DNA from: Georgenia muralis
GTDB taxonomy: Bacteria > Actinomycetota > Actinomycetes > Actinomycetales > Actinomycetaceae
DNA length: 64,000 nt
Assembly: GCF_003814705.1 (NCBI RefSeq)
Contig: NZ_RKRA01000001.1
Location: 1,116,001 to 1,180,000 of the forward strand
Direction: 5' to 3'
Positions 14,930-24,389 of the stretch are shown piece by piece. The position numbers and the translations under genes were made by a program. Under the pieces are notes generated by a model. The model saw only the letters and a program-made list of their open reading frames with translations. It was not told the DNA's origin and did no database searches. How positions within the stretch are numbered: the first letter of the stretch is position 1; every line of letters starts with the position of its first letter.

Positions 14930-16527
14930 GAGGCCTCCTCCGTGGCGGTGGGCAGGGGCGCGTCCTCGGGCTCGTCCTCGGCGTCCTCACGCCGCTCGCC
15001 CTCCTGCGCCACGTCCGAGGACTCGCCGGTGCCCCGCTCGAAGTCCGGCAGGACGGCGGTGATGTAGGGCGTGCGCGAGCGCAGGTCGGCGGCGGCGCGG
15101 TCGGTGTAGCCGTACAGCGGCCCCGCCACGACGGCGAGGAAGAGGGAGAGGACGACCATCCCGGCGGCGGGCAGGACCATGCCGCGCGGCGTCGTGGTCT
15201 CGGGCAGCGGCTGGGGCGCCTCCTGCCAGAACGCCATGTTCCACGCCTTGGTGATGGCGTAGAGGGTCAGCAGCGAGGTGACGAGCCCGCCGGCGATGAG
15301 GGCGTAGGACATGCCCCCGCCCTCCGCGGCCGCCGCCTGGACGAGGCCCGCCTTGCCGAGGAAGCCGGTCATCGGGGGGATCCCGGCCAGGTTCATCGCC
15401 GGCACGAAGTACAGCACCGCCAGGAGCGGCGCCGCCTTGGCCAAGGACCCCAGGCGCACCAGCGAGGTGGTGCCGCCGCGCCGCTCGATGAGTCCGGCGA
15501 TGAGGAACAGGGAGGTCTGGACCGTGATGTGGTGGGTGACGTAGAAGATGGCGGCCGAGAGGCCGGCCTCGCTGCTGGTCGCGATCCCCCAGATCATGAA
15601 CCCGATGTGGGAGACGAGGGTGAAGGAGAGCAGACGCTTGATGTCCTCCTGCGCCACTGCGCCGAGGATGCCCACCACCATCGTCGCCAGCGCCGCCCAC
15701 TTGAGGAGCTCGTCGAGCTGGCCACCGGGGAACAGGAGCACCTGGGTGCGGATGACGGCGTAGACGCCGACCTTGGTCAGCAGGCCCGCGAAGACCGCCG
15801 TCACCGGGGCCGGGGCCGTCGGGTAGGAGTCCGGCAGCCACGCCGAGAGGGGGAAGATGGCCGCCTTGATCCCGAACGCCACGAGCAGCATGAGCTGGAG
15901 CACCGTCTGGGTCCCCGGGGCGATCTCGGGCAGCCGGATCGCCAGCTGAGCGAGGTTCACCGTGCCCACCGCGGCGTAGACCAGCGCGATCGCGGTGAGG
16001 AAGACGATCGAGCTCACGAGCGAGACGACGACGTAGATCGTCCCCGCGCGGATCCGTTCACGGGTGCCCGAGAGGGTGATGAGCACGAAGCTGGAGACGA
16101 GGAGGATCTCGAACCCGACGTAGAGGTTGAACAGGTCCCCGGCGAGGAAGGCGTTGGACACCCCGGCCGACAGGACGAGGAAGGTCGGGTGGTAGATCGC
16201 CACCGGGGCGCCCTCGTCCCCGTCGGCGATGCCCTGCGCGAGGGAGTACAGGAGCACCCCGAGGGTGACGGCGACGGAGACGACCAGCAGCAGCGCGGCG
16301 AGGCGGTCACCCACCAGGGCGATGCCCACGGGTGCGGCCCAGCTCCCGACGTCGAGGACGACGGGGCCGTCGTTGACGTGGACGAGCAGCACCACGGTGA
16401 CGGCGAGGACGACGGTGAGGGTGGTGACCGAGACGATGACCTGGACCTTCGGGTGGCGCGCCAGCGCCAGCGCGAAACCGGCGCCGATGAGCGGCAGGAC
16501 CACGGGCAGGGCGACGAGCCAGGTCAT
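14926..16527 (-). CDS. mrpD: Mrp cation/proton antiporter subunit D
   Basis: A 533-residue, about 14-helix protein homologous to the proton-pumping NuoM/NuoN subunits. The motif GIKAAIFPLSAWLPDSYPTAPAPVTAVF region carries the conserved Lys, and FEILLVSSFVLIT near 140 carries the key Glu of helix 5. It is a likely ion-translocating subunit of the complex. About 40 acidic residues are added at the C-terminus. Stop and start overlap with mrpE and mrpC. Confidence 0.95.
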   Translation of the reverse strand: MTWLVALPVVLPLIGAGFALALARHPKVQVIVSVTTLTVVLAVTVVLLVHVNDGPVVLDVGSWAAPVGIALVGDRLAALLLVVSVAVTLGVLLYSLAQGIADGDEGAPVAIYHPTFLVLSAGVSNAFLAGDLFNLYVGFEILLVSSFVLITLSGTRERIRAGTIYVVVSLVSSIVFLTAIALVYAAVGTVNLAQLAIRLPEIAPGTQTVLQLMLLVAFGIKAAIFPLSAWLPDSYPTAPAPVTAVFAGLLTKVGVYAVIRTQVLLFPGGQLDELLKWAALATMVVGILGAVAQEDIKRLLSFTLVSHIGFMIWGIATSSEAGLSAAIFYVTHHITVQTSLFLIAGLIERRGGTTSLVRLGSLAKAAPLLAVLYFVPAMNLAGIPPMTGFLGKAGLVQAAAAEGGGMSYALIAGGLVTSLLTLYAITKAWNMAFWQEAPQPLPETTTPRGMVLPAAGMVVLSLFLAVVAGPLYGYTDRAAADLRSRTPYITAVLPDFERGTGESSDVAQEGERREDAEDEPEDAPLPTATEEAS

Positions 16528-17048
16528 CGGGCCTCCTCGTCGTCGGCCGCGAGCGCGGGGGCGTGGTGCCCGCGCGAGGCGTGCTCGCTGCCCAGGACGG
16601 CCGTCTCGTCCCGGGTGGCCGCGGCGTCCTCCGCGAGGGTGGAGCCGACGTCGTCGGTCGCGCGGGCGGAGAGCTCGTCGCGGGCCGCTCTGCGGGCGAT
16701 ACGGCGGTCCTCGAGGTCGTCCTGGACCTCGTCGTGACCGTTGAGCTGCCAGGAGCGGTAGGCCATGGCCAGGAGGAACGCGGTCATCCCCAGGGTGATG
16801 ACGATCGCGGTGAGGACCATCGCCTGGGGCAGGGGGTCGGACATGTCCTCGGTCGCGGTGTCACCGATGAGCGGCGGGCCGCCCGCGCGGCCGCCGGCGA
16901 TGAGCATGAGGACGTTGATGCCGTTGGAGATGAGCGCCACCCCGACGATGACCCGCGAGAGCGAGCGCTCGAGGATGAGGTACACGCCGGTGCCCACGAG
17001 CACCGCGACGAGTACGACCAGGGCCGCGGAGGGTGTCATCTCGATCAT
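16524..17048 (-). CDS. mrpC: Mrp cation/proton antiporter subunit C
   Basis: A 174-residue protein. Three helices of the NuoK-like MrpC fold occupy the first 110 residues, with GVYLILERSLSRVIVGVALISNGINV near 21-46 and PLPQAMVLTAIVITLGMTAF near 73-92, both diagnostic. Typical MrpC proteins are about 115 residues, so roughly 60 residues of charged tail are added, as in the F, D and E subunits here. Start overlaps the mrpA stop as ATGA. Confidence 0.94.
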   Translation of the reverse strand: MIEMTPSAALVVLVAVLVGTGVYLILERSLSRVIVGVALISNGINVLMLIAGGRAGGPPLIGDTATEDMSDPLPQAMVLTAIVITLGMTAFLLAMAYRSWQLNGHDEVQDDLEDRRIARRAARDELSARATDDVGSTLAEDAAATRDETAVLGSEHASRGHHAPALAADDEEAR

Positions 17049-20000
17049 CGCTGCCCCCTCGGGAGCGCGTCAGGGACCTCGGCGCGGTCGTCCCGGGCCG
17101 GCAGGGCGTCGTCGGCGAGCTGGGACGGGTCGTCGTAGGCGACGTCGGGGGCCTGGTTGCCCTCGATCTCGCCCTGCCGGTCGACCTCGGCCCCCAGCGA
17201 ACGCAGGATGTCCAGGACGAGCCCGATGACCACCAGGTAGACCCCCATGTCGAAGAAGAGTGCCGTCGCCAGTTTCACGGGGCCGAAGACCGGCAGGACG
17301 ACGTCCACGATCGTCGTCTCCAGGACCGTCCCACCGAGGAGCAGGGGCACCGCCCCGGCGCCGGCGGAGAGGAAGAGCCCGCCGCCCAGGAGCAGTCCGG
17401 GGTGGACCGGGGCGGCCTCACCCAGCTCGTACCGACCGCCCGCGAGGTAGCGCACGATGAGCGCCGTCCCCGCGACGAGGCCGCCGGCGAAGCCGCCGCC
17501 GGGGGCGTTGTGACCGGAGAACAGCAGGAACAGGGAGAAGACGATGAGCGTGTGGAAGACGAGTCGGGTGCCGACCTCGAAGATCACCGAGCGGCGCTGC
17601 GGGGCGAGGGTGGCGTCGCCCGCGAGCCAGGTGCGCCCGCGCCCGGGAGCCCGGACCTGCGCGGCCCCGGCCCCGGGGCGGCGCAGCTCGGCCGCCGGGT
17701 CGGGCCGTCCACCGCCCCACACGGCCGGGGCGCCGGGGGCGCGGCCCTCGGAGCGCAGGTTGCGGGGGCGGTCGATGCGGCCGCTCCGGGCGCGCAGGAA
17801 GATCAGCGACGCCACACCGGTCGCGGCCACGACGACGACGGAGATCTCGCCCATGGTGTCCCACGCGCGGATGTCGACGAGGGTGACGTTGACGATGTTC
17901 TTGCCGTAGCCGAACTCGAACGCCTCGGCGGGGAAGTCCACCGAGACGGGCTCGTGGATCCGCGCGCCGGCGGCGAGCACCCCGAGCCCCGCCACGGTCA
18001 CCCCGGCCAGGACGGCCACCCCGGCCCGCCACCACCGTGACGCTACGAGCGGGCGGTTGGAGAAGTAGGCCGGCAGACGGCGCAGCACGAGGACGAAGAC
18101 GACGAGGGTGACCGTCTCGACGAGGACCTGGGTCAGGGCGAGGTCCGGGGCGCCGTGGAGCTCGAAGAGCAGGGCGACGCCGTACCCGGCCACGCCGAGC
18201 AGGACGACCGCCTTGAGGCGGCGGCGGGCTCGGGCGGCCAGCACGGACGCGACGGCGACGACGACGGCCACCACGGCCTGCAGCGGGTTGTCCCAGGGCC
18301 GCAGCCCCTCGGGCCAGGTGTCGCCGCCGAGCAGGGCGGCCCCGCCGGCGAGCGTGATCGTGGTGAGGAGGATGATCGACAGGTACGCCGGCAGCGAGCC
18401 GCGCTGGGTCCAGGCGGTGACATCGGCCGCGACGTTGTCCAGGGCCCGCAGGAGCCGCCGGTAGGCCCCCTCGGCGCCCTCGAGGTCGCGGAAGGAGCGC
18501 TGGAGGCGCTCCACCGGGCCCCGCGCGAGGAACAGTGCCAGGCCGGTGGCGAGGATGGCGGCCGTGGTCAGCAGCGGCACGCCCACCCCGCCCCACAGGG
18601 TCAGGTGGCCCTCCTCGCCGGGGTAGGTCCCCGCGTGCGGGGCGAGGTGACGCTCGACCAGCCCGGGCACCAGACCCACGACGACGCCGGCGACCGCCAG
18701 CAGCACCGGCGCCGCCATGATGAGCCGGGAGGTCTTCTGCGGCTCCGCCGCCTCGACGCCGGGCTTGTCGGCGAAAGCGCCCCACCACAGGCGCAGCGAG
18801 TACGCCACGGTCAGGGCCGACCCGGCGGCGATGCCCACGAGCACGACCCAGTCGATCGGTGCGCCGCGGTGGACGAGGCCCTCGAGCGCGGCCTCCTTGG
18901 CCACGTAGCCGGCCGTCGGGGGGAGGCCGGCCATCGACGCAGCGGCGAGCGCGCCGGCGGCCGCCAGGACGGGCGTGCGACGCCAGAGGCCGGAGATCTT
19001 GCGCAGGTCCCGCGTGCCCAGTGCCCAGTCCACCACGCCGACGACGAGGAACAGCGCGGACTTGAACAGGGCGTGCGCGAGCAGCATCGCCAGCCCGGCC
19101 AGGGCGACCGCTGCGTCGCCGTAACCCACGAGCATCATGACCAGCCCGAGCTGGGAGACGGTGCCGAACGCGAGGACGAGCTTGAGGTCGTACTGGCGCA
19201 GCGCCCGGTACCCGCCGATCACGAGGGTGGTGAGGCCCACCCCGACGACCGTCCAGCGCCACACCGGCAGCTCCGACAGGCCCGGGGCGAGCCGGGCGAC
19301 GAGGTAGATGCCGGCCTTGACCATGGCGGCGGCGTGCAGGTAGGCGCTGACGGGGGTCGGCGCGGCCATCGCCGCCGGGAGCCAGAAGTGGAAGGGGACG
19401 AGCGCCGACTTCGTCACCGCGCCGAGCAGGACGAGGGCGACGGCGGTCGGCACCAGCGCCGGGTGGGCGCCGACCCCGAGCTCGCCGGCCGCGGCCGTCG
19501 CGACGAGCTCGCCGAGCCGGTAGGAGCCGCCGCGGCTCTCGCCGAGGATGATCAGGCCGGCGAGCATCGCCAGCCCGCCGAAGGTGGTGACCATGATCGC
19601 CTGCAGCGCGGCCCGCCGGGAGGACTGCCGGTCGTGGTAGTGCCCGATGAGCAGGAAGGAGGTGACAGTGGTCAGCTCCCAGAACACGTAGAGCATGAGC
19701 GTGTCGTCGGTGGTGACCAGGCCCAGCATCGAGCCGGCGAACGCGACGAACACCCCGGCGAAGCGGCCCAGCGCGTGCGCGGACCGGGAGAAGTAGGCCG
19801 CCGAGTAGACCAGCACGAGCGCGCCGACCCCGCCCACGACGAGGGTCATCAGCCACGAGAGCGTGTCCAGCCGGAACGCGAGCTCGAGCTGCAGGCTCGG
19901 CACCCACGCGACCACCTGCTCGGGGTGGTCACCCGCCAGCACCCGGCCGGACACGGCCGCCGCCCACACGGCCGCCGACGCGGGTGCCGCGGCGAGGACG

Positions 20001-20083
20001 AGGAACGCGCGCCGGCCGAGCCAGGCCACGAGCGGGGGCGCGAGCAGCGCGGCGACCAGGTGGATCGCCAGCAGCTGCAGCAT
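17045..20083 (-). CDS. mrpA: Mrp cation/proton antiporter fused subunit A/B
   Basis: A 1012-residue protein. The first 780 residues are the NuoL-like MrpA part with KSALVPFHFWLPAAMAAPTPVSAY, HAAAMVKAGIYL and the terminal LTQVLVETVTLVVFVLVLRRLP block. After a linker, residues from about 850 form an MnhB domain (VGTRLVFHTLIVFSLFLLF, then GHNAPGGGFAGGLVAG). This A/B fusion is usual in actinobacteria. The complex exports Na+ against protons and supports pH and salt homeostasis. The ATG at 20083 follows GGGGAG; a longer frame upstream lies in the promoter region and is not used. First gene of the operon. Confidence 0.95.
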   Translation of the reverse strand: MLQLLAIHLVAALLAPPLVAWLGRRAFLVLAAAPASAAVWAAAVSGRVLAGDHPEQVVAWVPSLQLELAFRLDTLSWLMTLVVGGVGALVLVYSAAYFSRSAHALGRFAGVFVAFAGSMLGLVTTDDTLMLYVFWELTTVTSFLLIGHYHDRQSSRRAALQAIMVTTFGGLAMLAGLIILGESRGGSYRLGELVATAAAGELGVGAHPALVPTAVALVLLGAVTKSALVPFHFWLPAAMAAPTPVSAYLHAAAMVKAGIYLVARLAPGLSELPVWRWTVVGVGLTTLVIGGYRALRQYDLKLVLAFGTVSQLGLVMMLVGYGDAAVALAGLAMLLAHALFKSALFLVVGVVDWALGTRDLRKISGLWRRTPVLAAAGALAAASMAGLPPTAGYVAKEAALEGLVHRGAPIDWVVLVGIAAGSALTVAYSLRLWWGAFADKPGVEAAEPQKTSRLIMAAPVLLAVAGVVVGLVPGLVERHLAPHAGTYPGEEGHLTLWGGVGVPLLTTAAILATGLALFLARGPVERLQRSFRDLEGAEGAYRRLLRALDNVAADVTAWTQRGSLPAYLSIILLTTITLAGGAALLGGDTWPEGLRPWDNPLQAVVAVVVAVASVLAARARRRLKAVVLLGVAGYGVALLFELHGAPDLALTQVLVETVTLVVFVLVLRRLPAYFSNRPLVASRWWRAGVAVLAGVTVAGLGVLAAGARIHEPVSVDFPAEAFEFGYGKNIVNVTLVDIRAWDTMGEISVVVVAATGVASLIFLRARSGRIDRPRNLRSEGRAPGAPAVWGGGRPDPAAELRRPGAGAAQVRAPGRGRTWLAGDATLAPQRRSVIFEVGTRLVFHTLIVFSLFLLFSGHNAPGGGFAGGLVAGTALIVRYLAGGRYELGEAAPVHPGLLLGGGLFLSAGAGAVPLLLGGTVLETTIVDVVLPVFGPVKLATALFFDMGVYLVVIGLVLDILRSLGAEVDRQGEIEGNQAPDVAYDDPSQLADDALPARDDRAEVPDALPRGQR

Positions 20084-20307
20084 GGCCGCTCCCCGGAGTC
20101 GTGTGCGGTCAAGAACGAACCCGTGCCGGCCGTCGCACCGTTCGGGGCAGGGGGAGGGTTCCTGGGCGAGTTTATCAATTCTTGAACAACCCCGGTGCGC
20201 GGCGGTGCGCCCTGTCACGCTCTGCGGGCGCGCGGGCAGGCGTCCGCGGGGCGGCCGTTACGGCCTCCGGCGGTACCGTGGGCCCAGCCCACCGGAAGGA
20301 CCCCTCG
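20084..20307. promoter_or_regulatory. divergent promoter region of the mrp operon and the EtfD-like gene
   Basis: A 224-base spacer between two divergent starts. Most of it is GC-rich, but 20170-20190 (GAGTTTATCAATTCTTGAAC) is conspicuously AT-rich for this genome and could supply promoter elements on either strand. TACCGT at 20273-20278 is a candidate -10 for the plus-strand gene. No clear operator palindrome was found. Confidence 0.4.
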
Positions 20308-22605
20308 TTGCTGCAGACGATCTCCCTCGTGGTCGTGGTCCTCGCCACGGTGGCCGGCGTGGCGCTCTTCGCCCGCGGCGCCTCGTCGATCGTGCGTCAG
20401 GTCCGGGTCGGTCGGCCCGCTCCCGGGCGACTGTCCCCGGCCGGCCGGCGGGCGCGGACCCTCGTGCGCGAGGTCCTCGGGCACGGCCACTTCCGCCAGC
20501 GCCCCGCCGTCCGGGCGGCGCACTGGCTGGTCATGGTCTCCTTCCCGCTGCTGTTCCTCACCCTCGTCACCGGCTACGGGCAGGTGGTCGACCCCGCGTT
20601 CGCGCTGCCGCTGCTGGGCCACCTCCCGCCCTGGGAGTGGCTGGTCGAGGCCTTCGCGTGGCTCGGCCTGGCCGGGATCGTCCTCCTGACCGGGGTGCGG
20701 CTGCGCCGGCGCCCGCGCGCAGGGGAGCCGCTGCCCGAGCGCCGGCGCTCGAGGTTCTTCGGCTCGACGCGGTGGCAGGCCTACTTCGTCGAGGCGGTCA
20801 TCGCCGTCGTCGTCGTGTGCGTCCTGGCCCTGCGGGTGCTCGAGTACGCCTACTACGCCGGCGAGCCGGACCTGGCCCAGCTCGCGACGCCGCTGCACTT
20901 CCCCCTCACCGCGTGGCTGGGCGAGCCGCTGGTGGGGACGGGGCAGGCAGCGCTCGCCGACGCCATCACCGTCGTCTCGGCGGTGAAGATCGTCGTGTCC
21001 ATGAGCTGGATGGTGGTCATCGGGCTGCAGCCGTCCATGGGGGTGGCGTGGCACCGGTTCCTCGCCGTCGTCAACGTCTACGCCCGGCGCGAGCCCGACG
21101 GCGGCCCGGCCCTGGGACCTGCGCAGCCCCTGCTCGTCGGCGGTGCCCCGCTCGACGTCGCCGCCCTGGACGACCTGCCGGAGGACGCCACGCTCGGCGT
21201 GGGGCACGTCGAGGAGTTCACCTGGAAGGGCCTGCTCGACTTCTCCACCTGCACCGAGTGCGGCCGCTGCCAGGACCAGTGCCCGGCCTGGAACACCGGC
21301 AAGCCCCTGTCCCCCAAGCTGTTCACCCTCGCCCTGCGCGACCACGCGAGCGCCGCCGCCCCGTTCCTGCGGGCCGCGGCGCCGGCCTCGGGACGTCCGG
21401 CCACGTCGGACGCCGCACCGACCGCGGCCTCCCCCGAGGAGATCGGTGCGGCTGCCCTCGCCGGCCGCGACGGCTTCCGGCCGCACTCCGGTGACGTCCT
21501 CGGCGCCCTCTCCGAGGCGGGCGCGACCGGTCCGGGCGGCGTCTCCGCCGTCCCGTCCGACCTCGTCCCGGACGTCATCGACCCCGACGTGCTGTGGGCC
21601 TGCACCACCTGCGGCGCCTGCGTGCACCAGTGCCCCGTGGACATCGAGCACGTGGACCACATCCTCGACCTGCGCCGTCACGAGGTTCTCATGGCGTCCG
21701 CCTTCCCGGCCGAGCTGGGCGGCATGTTCCGCAAGCTCGAGTCGAAGGGCAACCCGTGGGGGCTCGCGCCGCGCAAGCGGCTCGAGTGGGCCAAGGGCCT
21801 GCCGTTCGACGTCCCGGTCGTCGGCGCCGACGTCGAGAGCGCCGCCGAGGTGGACTACCTCTTCTGGGTGGGGTGCGCGGGCGCCTTCGAGGACAGGGCG
21901 CGCCGGACCACCCGGGCGGTCGCCGAGCTCCTCCACACGGCGGAGGTCAGCTTCGCCGTCCTCGGCGACAGCGAGACCTGCACCGGCGACCCCGCGCGGC
22001 GCTCGGGCAACGAGCTGCTGTTCCAGATGCTCGCCGCGCAGAACGTCGAGACCCTCGCCGAGGTCGGGGCCCGGCGCATCGTGGTGACCTGCGCGCACTG
22101 CTTCAACACCCTGGCCCGGGAGTACCCGCAGCTCGGCGGCCACTACGAGGTGGTCCACCACACCCAGCTCCTCGACCGGCTCGTGCGCGAGGGCCGGCTG
22201 ACCCCGGTCGCACCGGCCGCGGGCGAGGCGAGCCGGACGGTGACCTACCACGACCCCTGCTACCTCGGCCGGCACAACCAGGTCTACGCGCCGCCACGCG
22301 AGCTGCTCGGCGCGGTCCCCGGCCTGTCGCTGACCGAGATGCCACGCTCGGGCGAGACGGCCATGTGCTGCGGCGGCGGTGGCGGACGCGTGTGGATGGA
22401 GGAGACCGTCGGCACGCGCATCTCCTCCGCGCGGGCGGGCGAGGCGGCGGCGACCGGCGCCACGGCGGTCGCGACCGCCTGCCCCTTCTGCACGACGATG
22501 CTCTCCGACGGTGCCGCCGCCAACGGCGACGACGTCGAGGTCCTCGACGTCGCACAGCTCCTGCTCGCGGCGGTTCGCCGGGGCGATCCAGCCCCCGCCG
22601 ACTGA
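20308..22605 (+). CDS. EtfD-like membrane iron-sulfur oxidoreductase
   Basis: A 765-residue protein. Six hydrophobic segments in residues 1-250 form a nitrate-reductase-gamma/cytochrome b-like membrane part. Two ferredoxin motifs follow: CTECGRCQDQCP at 315 and CTTCGACVHQCP at 432. Two CCG cysteine-rich motifs come last: HDPCYLGRHNQVY near 647 and MCCGGGGGRVWMEE near 686. This architecture matches mycobacterial EtfD (Rv0338c), which passes electrons from electron-transfer flavoprotein to the quinone pool during fatty-acid oxidation. The TTG at 20308 is chosen because GGAAGGA precedes it and the first helix starts at once; upstream GTG codons are possible. No etfAB genes are next to it. Confidence 0.88.
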   Translation: MLQTISLVVVVLATVAGVALFARGASSIVRQVRVGRPAPGRLSPAGRRARTLVREVLGHGHFRQRPAVRAAHWLVMVSFPLLFLTLVTGYGQVVDPAFALPLLGHLPPWEWLVEAFAWLGLAGIVLLTGVRLRRRPRAGEPLPERRRSRFFGSTRWQAYFVEAVIAVVVVCVLALRVLEYAYYAGEPDLAQLATPLHFPLTAWLGEPLVGTGQAALADAITVVSAVKIVVSMSWMVVIGLQPSMGVAWHRFLAVVNVYARREPDGGPALGPAQPLLVGGAPLDVAALDDLPEDATLGVGHVEEFTWKGLLDFSTCTECGRCQDQCPAWNTGKPLSPKLFTLALRDHASAAAPFLRAAAPASGRPATSDAAPTAASPEEIGAAALAGRDGFRPHSGDVLGALSEAGATGPGGVSAVPSDLVPDVIDPDVLWACTTCGACVHQCPVDIEHVDHILDLRRHEVLMASAFPAELGGMFRKLESKGNPWGLAPRKRLEWAKGLPFDVPVVGADVESAAEVDYLFWVGCAGAFEDRARRTTRAVAELLHTAEVSFAVLGDSETCTGDPARRSGNELLFQMLAAQNVETLAEVGARRIVVTCAHCFNTLAREYPQLGGHYEVVHHTQLLDRLVREGRLTPVAPAAGEASRTVTYHDPCYLGRHNQVYAPPRELLGAVPGLSLTEMPRSGETAMCCGGGGGRVWMEETVGTRISSARAGEAAATGATAVATACPFCTTMLSDGAAANGDDVEVLDVAQLLLAAVRRGDPAPAD

Positions 22606-22649
22606 CGGGGCTCACCGAGCCGGTGAGGTCCGGCCGCGCCACGCGCACC

Positions 22650-22703
22650 GCCGGAGCAACGCGCAGAGCCGGAGCAACGCGCAGAGCCGGAGCAACGCGC
22701 ACG
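22650..22703 (+). repeat. 18-bp tandem repeat, three copies
   Basis: Three head-to-tail copies of GCCGGAGCAACGCGCAGA at 22650, 22668 and 22686 (the last two bases differ in the third copy). Degenerate fragments with CAACGCGC and CGACGCGC continue to about 22735. It lies 45 bases after the EtfD-like gene in non-coding sequence. Confidence 0.85.
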
Positions 22704-23040
22704 ACCGGCGACGCGCACCGCCGCAACGCGCGAGCTGCGCCACGCCGCCGTACACCATGCGCCGGACCCATATCGCGCCAGAACCGCTTCGTACCTTGTT
22801 CACTTGGTGAAGTCTTTACTCGACTCGTCTCAGCGCCCCGGGAGTCCCACATCGGTTCCCCACGCCTGCGAGCGCGACATTTCGTTGGCAGACCGCCATT
22901 TCAGCCCTCAAACACGCACACTCAGGTTCTTGCGCGATGTCGCGTCACAGACGTTTCAGCGTGCGCGATCGGACGAACCGTCCAAGCATGGGAAGCAACG
23001 TCGCTGAAACCGAAGACGACGACCGTTGAAGGGACTGACC
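22704..23040 (+). promoter_or_regulatory. long AT-richer leader and promoter region of the LEA-like operon
   Basis: Together with the repeat this makes a 435-base gap without a convincing gene. The base composition drops well below the surroundings from about 22765 to 23010. Seen within it: the dyad TTCAC-TTG-GTGAA at 22799-22811; GGACG-AAC-CGTCC at 22971-22983; and a perfect 9-bp inverted repeat, GTTTCAGCG at 22953-22961 and CGCTGAAAC at 23002-23010. The last lies just before the ribosome-binding site and start of the next gene and could be an operator or a 5'-leader stem. No confident -35/-10 pair was assigned. Confidence 0.5.
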
Positions 23041-23949
23041 ATGACGGACCAGTACGGCCGCCCCACGGAACCGCGCGACCCCCTCGGCAGCACCGGGATG
23101 CCCCCGGCGTACCCGCCGGCGCCTGCGGTCCCCGCGGCCACGACCACCTACGGCGAGACCACCGCCTACGGCACCGACGAGCCGGGCAAGAAGGACGCCG
23201 CCAAGCAGGAGGCGTCCGACGTCGCGCACCACGCCGGTCAGAGCGCCGGCGAGGTGAAGGACGTCGCCGCGGAGAAGACCCGCGAGACCGCCGACCAGGC
23301 GAAGGAGAAGGCCCAGGAGACGGCCGGCCAGGCGAAGGAGACGGCGCAGCAGACCGTCGCCGTCGCCAAGGACCAGGCGCGCCAGCTGTGGGACCAGAGC
23401 CGCGGAGAGCTCAGCCAGCAGGCCTCCGGCCAGCAGACGCGCCTGGCGAGCGGCCTCCGCTCCTTCTCCGGCGAGCTCACCGCCCTCGCCGACGGCAACG
23501 CCCAGACCGGGCTCGCCGCCGACCTCGCCCGCCAGGCCGGGGACTACCTCGAGAAGGCCGGACGCTGGTTCGAGGACCGCGAGCCCGAGGAGGTCCTCGC
23601 GGACGTCCAGTCGTACGCCCGTCGCCACCCGGGGACCTTCGTCGCGATCGCGGCGGGGCTGGGGCTGGTCGCCGGCCGCCTCGCGCGGAGCCTCAAGGAC
23701 GCCGGGAACGACACCGACACCGGCGCCCGGCACGTGGTGACCCCGCGCAGCACCGAGGTCGACCCGCTCACCGGGGCCCGGGTCACCACCGACCCGTACA
23801 CCTCCGAGACCACGACCGTCCCGGGCACCACCGCCGGGACGACCACGGAGTTCCCGGCGCACGGCACCCCGACGTCGGGGTCCACGAGCTCGACCTACGG
23901 GACGCCGAGCTACGGCTCGGGCGACCCGCTGGGGAGTGACGTCCGATGA
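23041..23949 (+). CDS. LEA-like repeat protein with one membrane anchor
   Basis: A 302-residue protein. Residues 1-45 are Pro/Tyr/Thr-rich. Residues 50-115 are a highly charged Ala/Lys/Glu stretch with a loose 11-residue rhythm (EKTRETADQAKEKAQETAGQ), resembling group 3 LEA proteins that stay unfolded until dehydration. A central helical part is followed by one hydrophobic helix (GTFVAIAAGLGLVAGRLA near 200-217) and a long Thr/Ser/Gly-rich tail. No enzyme motif. It heads an operon with a holin-like protein and a DUF3618 protein, a recurrent actinobacterial envelope-stress set. GAAGGGA sits before the ATG. Function is inferred from composition only. Confidence 0.8.
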   Translation: MTDQYGRPTEPRDPLGSTGMPPAYPPAPAVPAATTTYGETTAYGTDEPGKKDAAKQEASDVAHHAGQSAGEVKDVAAEKTRETADQAKEKAQETAGQAKETAQQTVAVAKDQARQLWDQSRGELSQQASGQQTRLASGLRSFSGELTALADGNAQTGLAADLARQAGDYLEKAGRWFEDREPEEVLADVQSYARRHPGTFVAIAAGLGLVAGRLARSLKDAGNDTDTGARHVVTPRSTEVDPLTGARVTTDPYTSETTTVPGTTAGTTTEFPAHGTPTSGSTSSTYGTPSYGSGDPLGSDVR

Positions 23950-24389
23950 GCACCGTCCCCGGACCCACGTCCGCCGTCCCCGCGAGCGACCCGGCGAACG
24001 CCTCCGTGGGCGAGATCATCGGCCGGGTGAGCGAGGACCTGTCCACGCTGATCCGCCAGGAGATGGCGCTCGCGAAGGCAGAGGCCGCGGAGTCGGCCAA
24101 GAAGGCCGGGAAGGGCGCCGGCCTGTTCGGCGGCGCGGGAGTCGCCGGGTACTTCGTCCTGCTGTTCCTCTCCCTGGCCCTGTGGTGGGGCCTGGGGGCA
24201 CTGATCGGTGACGGCGGCGCCGAGCCCGCACTGGGCTGGTCCGGCCTGATCGTCGCCGTCCTCTGGGGGATCGTCGCCGCGGTCCTCGCCCTCCAGGGCA
24301 AGAAGAACGTCAAGCAGGTCGAGGGGCTCCCCCAGACGACCGACACGGTGAAGAAGATCCCGACCGCCCTCAAGGGACAGGAGCGATGA
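23946..24389 (+). CDS. phage-holin-like family membrane protein (DUF1469 type)
   Basis: A 147-residue protein of the Phage_holin_3_6 family: a soluble helix (SVGEIIGRVSEDLSTLIRQE near 21-40, continuing into MALAKAEAAESAKKAGKGAG), then two membrane helices near 62-85 and 93-115, and a basic tail. Despite the family name, these chromosomal proteins are normally found beside DUF3618 proteins and are not lysis holins. Start overlaps the previous stop as ATGA and the stop overlaps the next start, so translation is coupled through the operon. Confidence 0.9.
   Translation: MSTVPGPTSAVPASDPANASVGEIIGRVSEDLSTLIRQEMALAKAEAAESAKKAGKGAGLFGGAGVAGYFVLLFLSLALWWGLGALIGDGGAEPALGWSGLIVAVLWGIVAAVLALQGKKNVKQVEGLPQTTDTVKKIPTALKGQER

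Noticed and set aside
22612-23007. Small open frames in the gap before the LEA-like operon
   Set aside because: No ribosome-binding site, odd composition and overlap with the 18-bp repeat; better read as leader DNA.
23946-24389. Holin-like gene considered as a sign of prophage
   Set aside because: No other phage gene is near; this family is chromosomal and linked to DUF3618 proteins.
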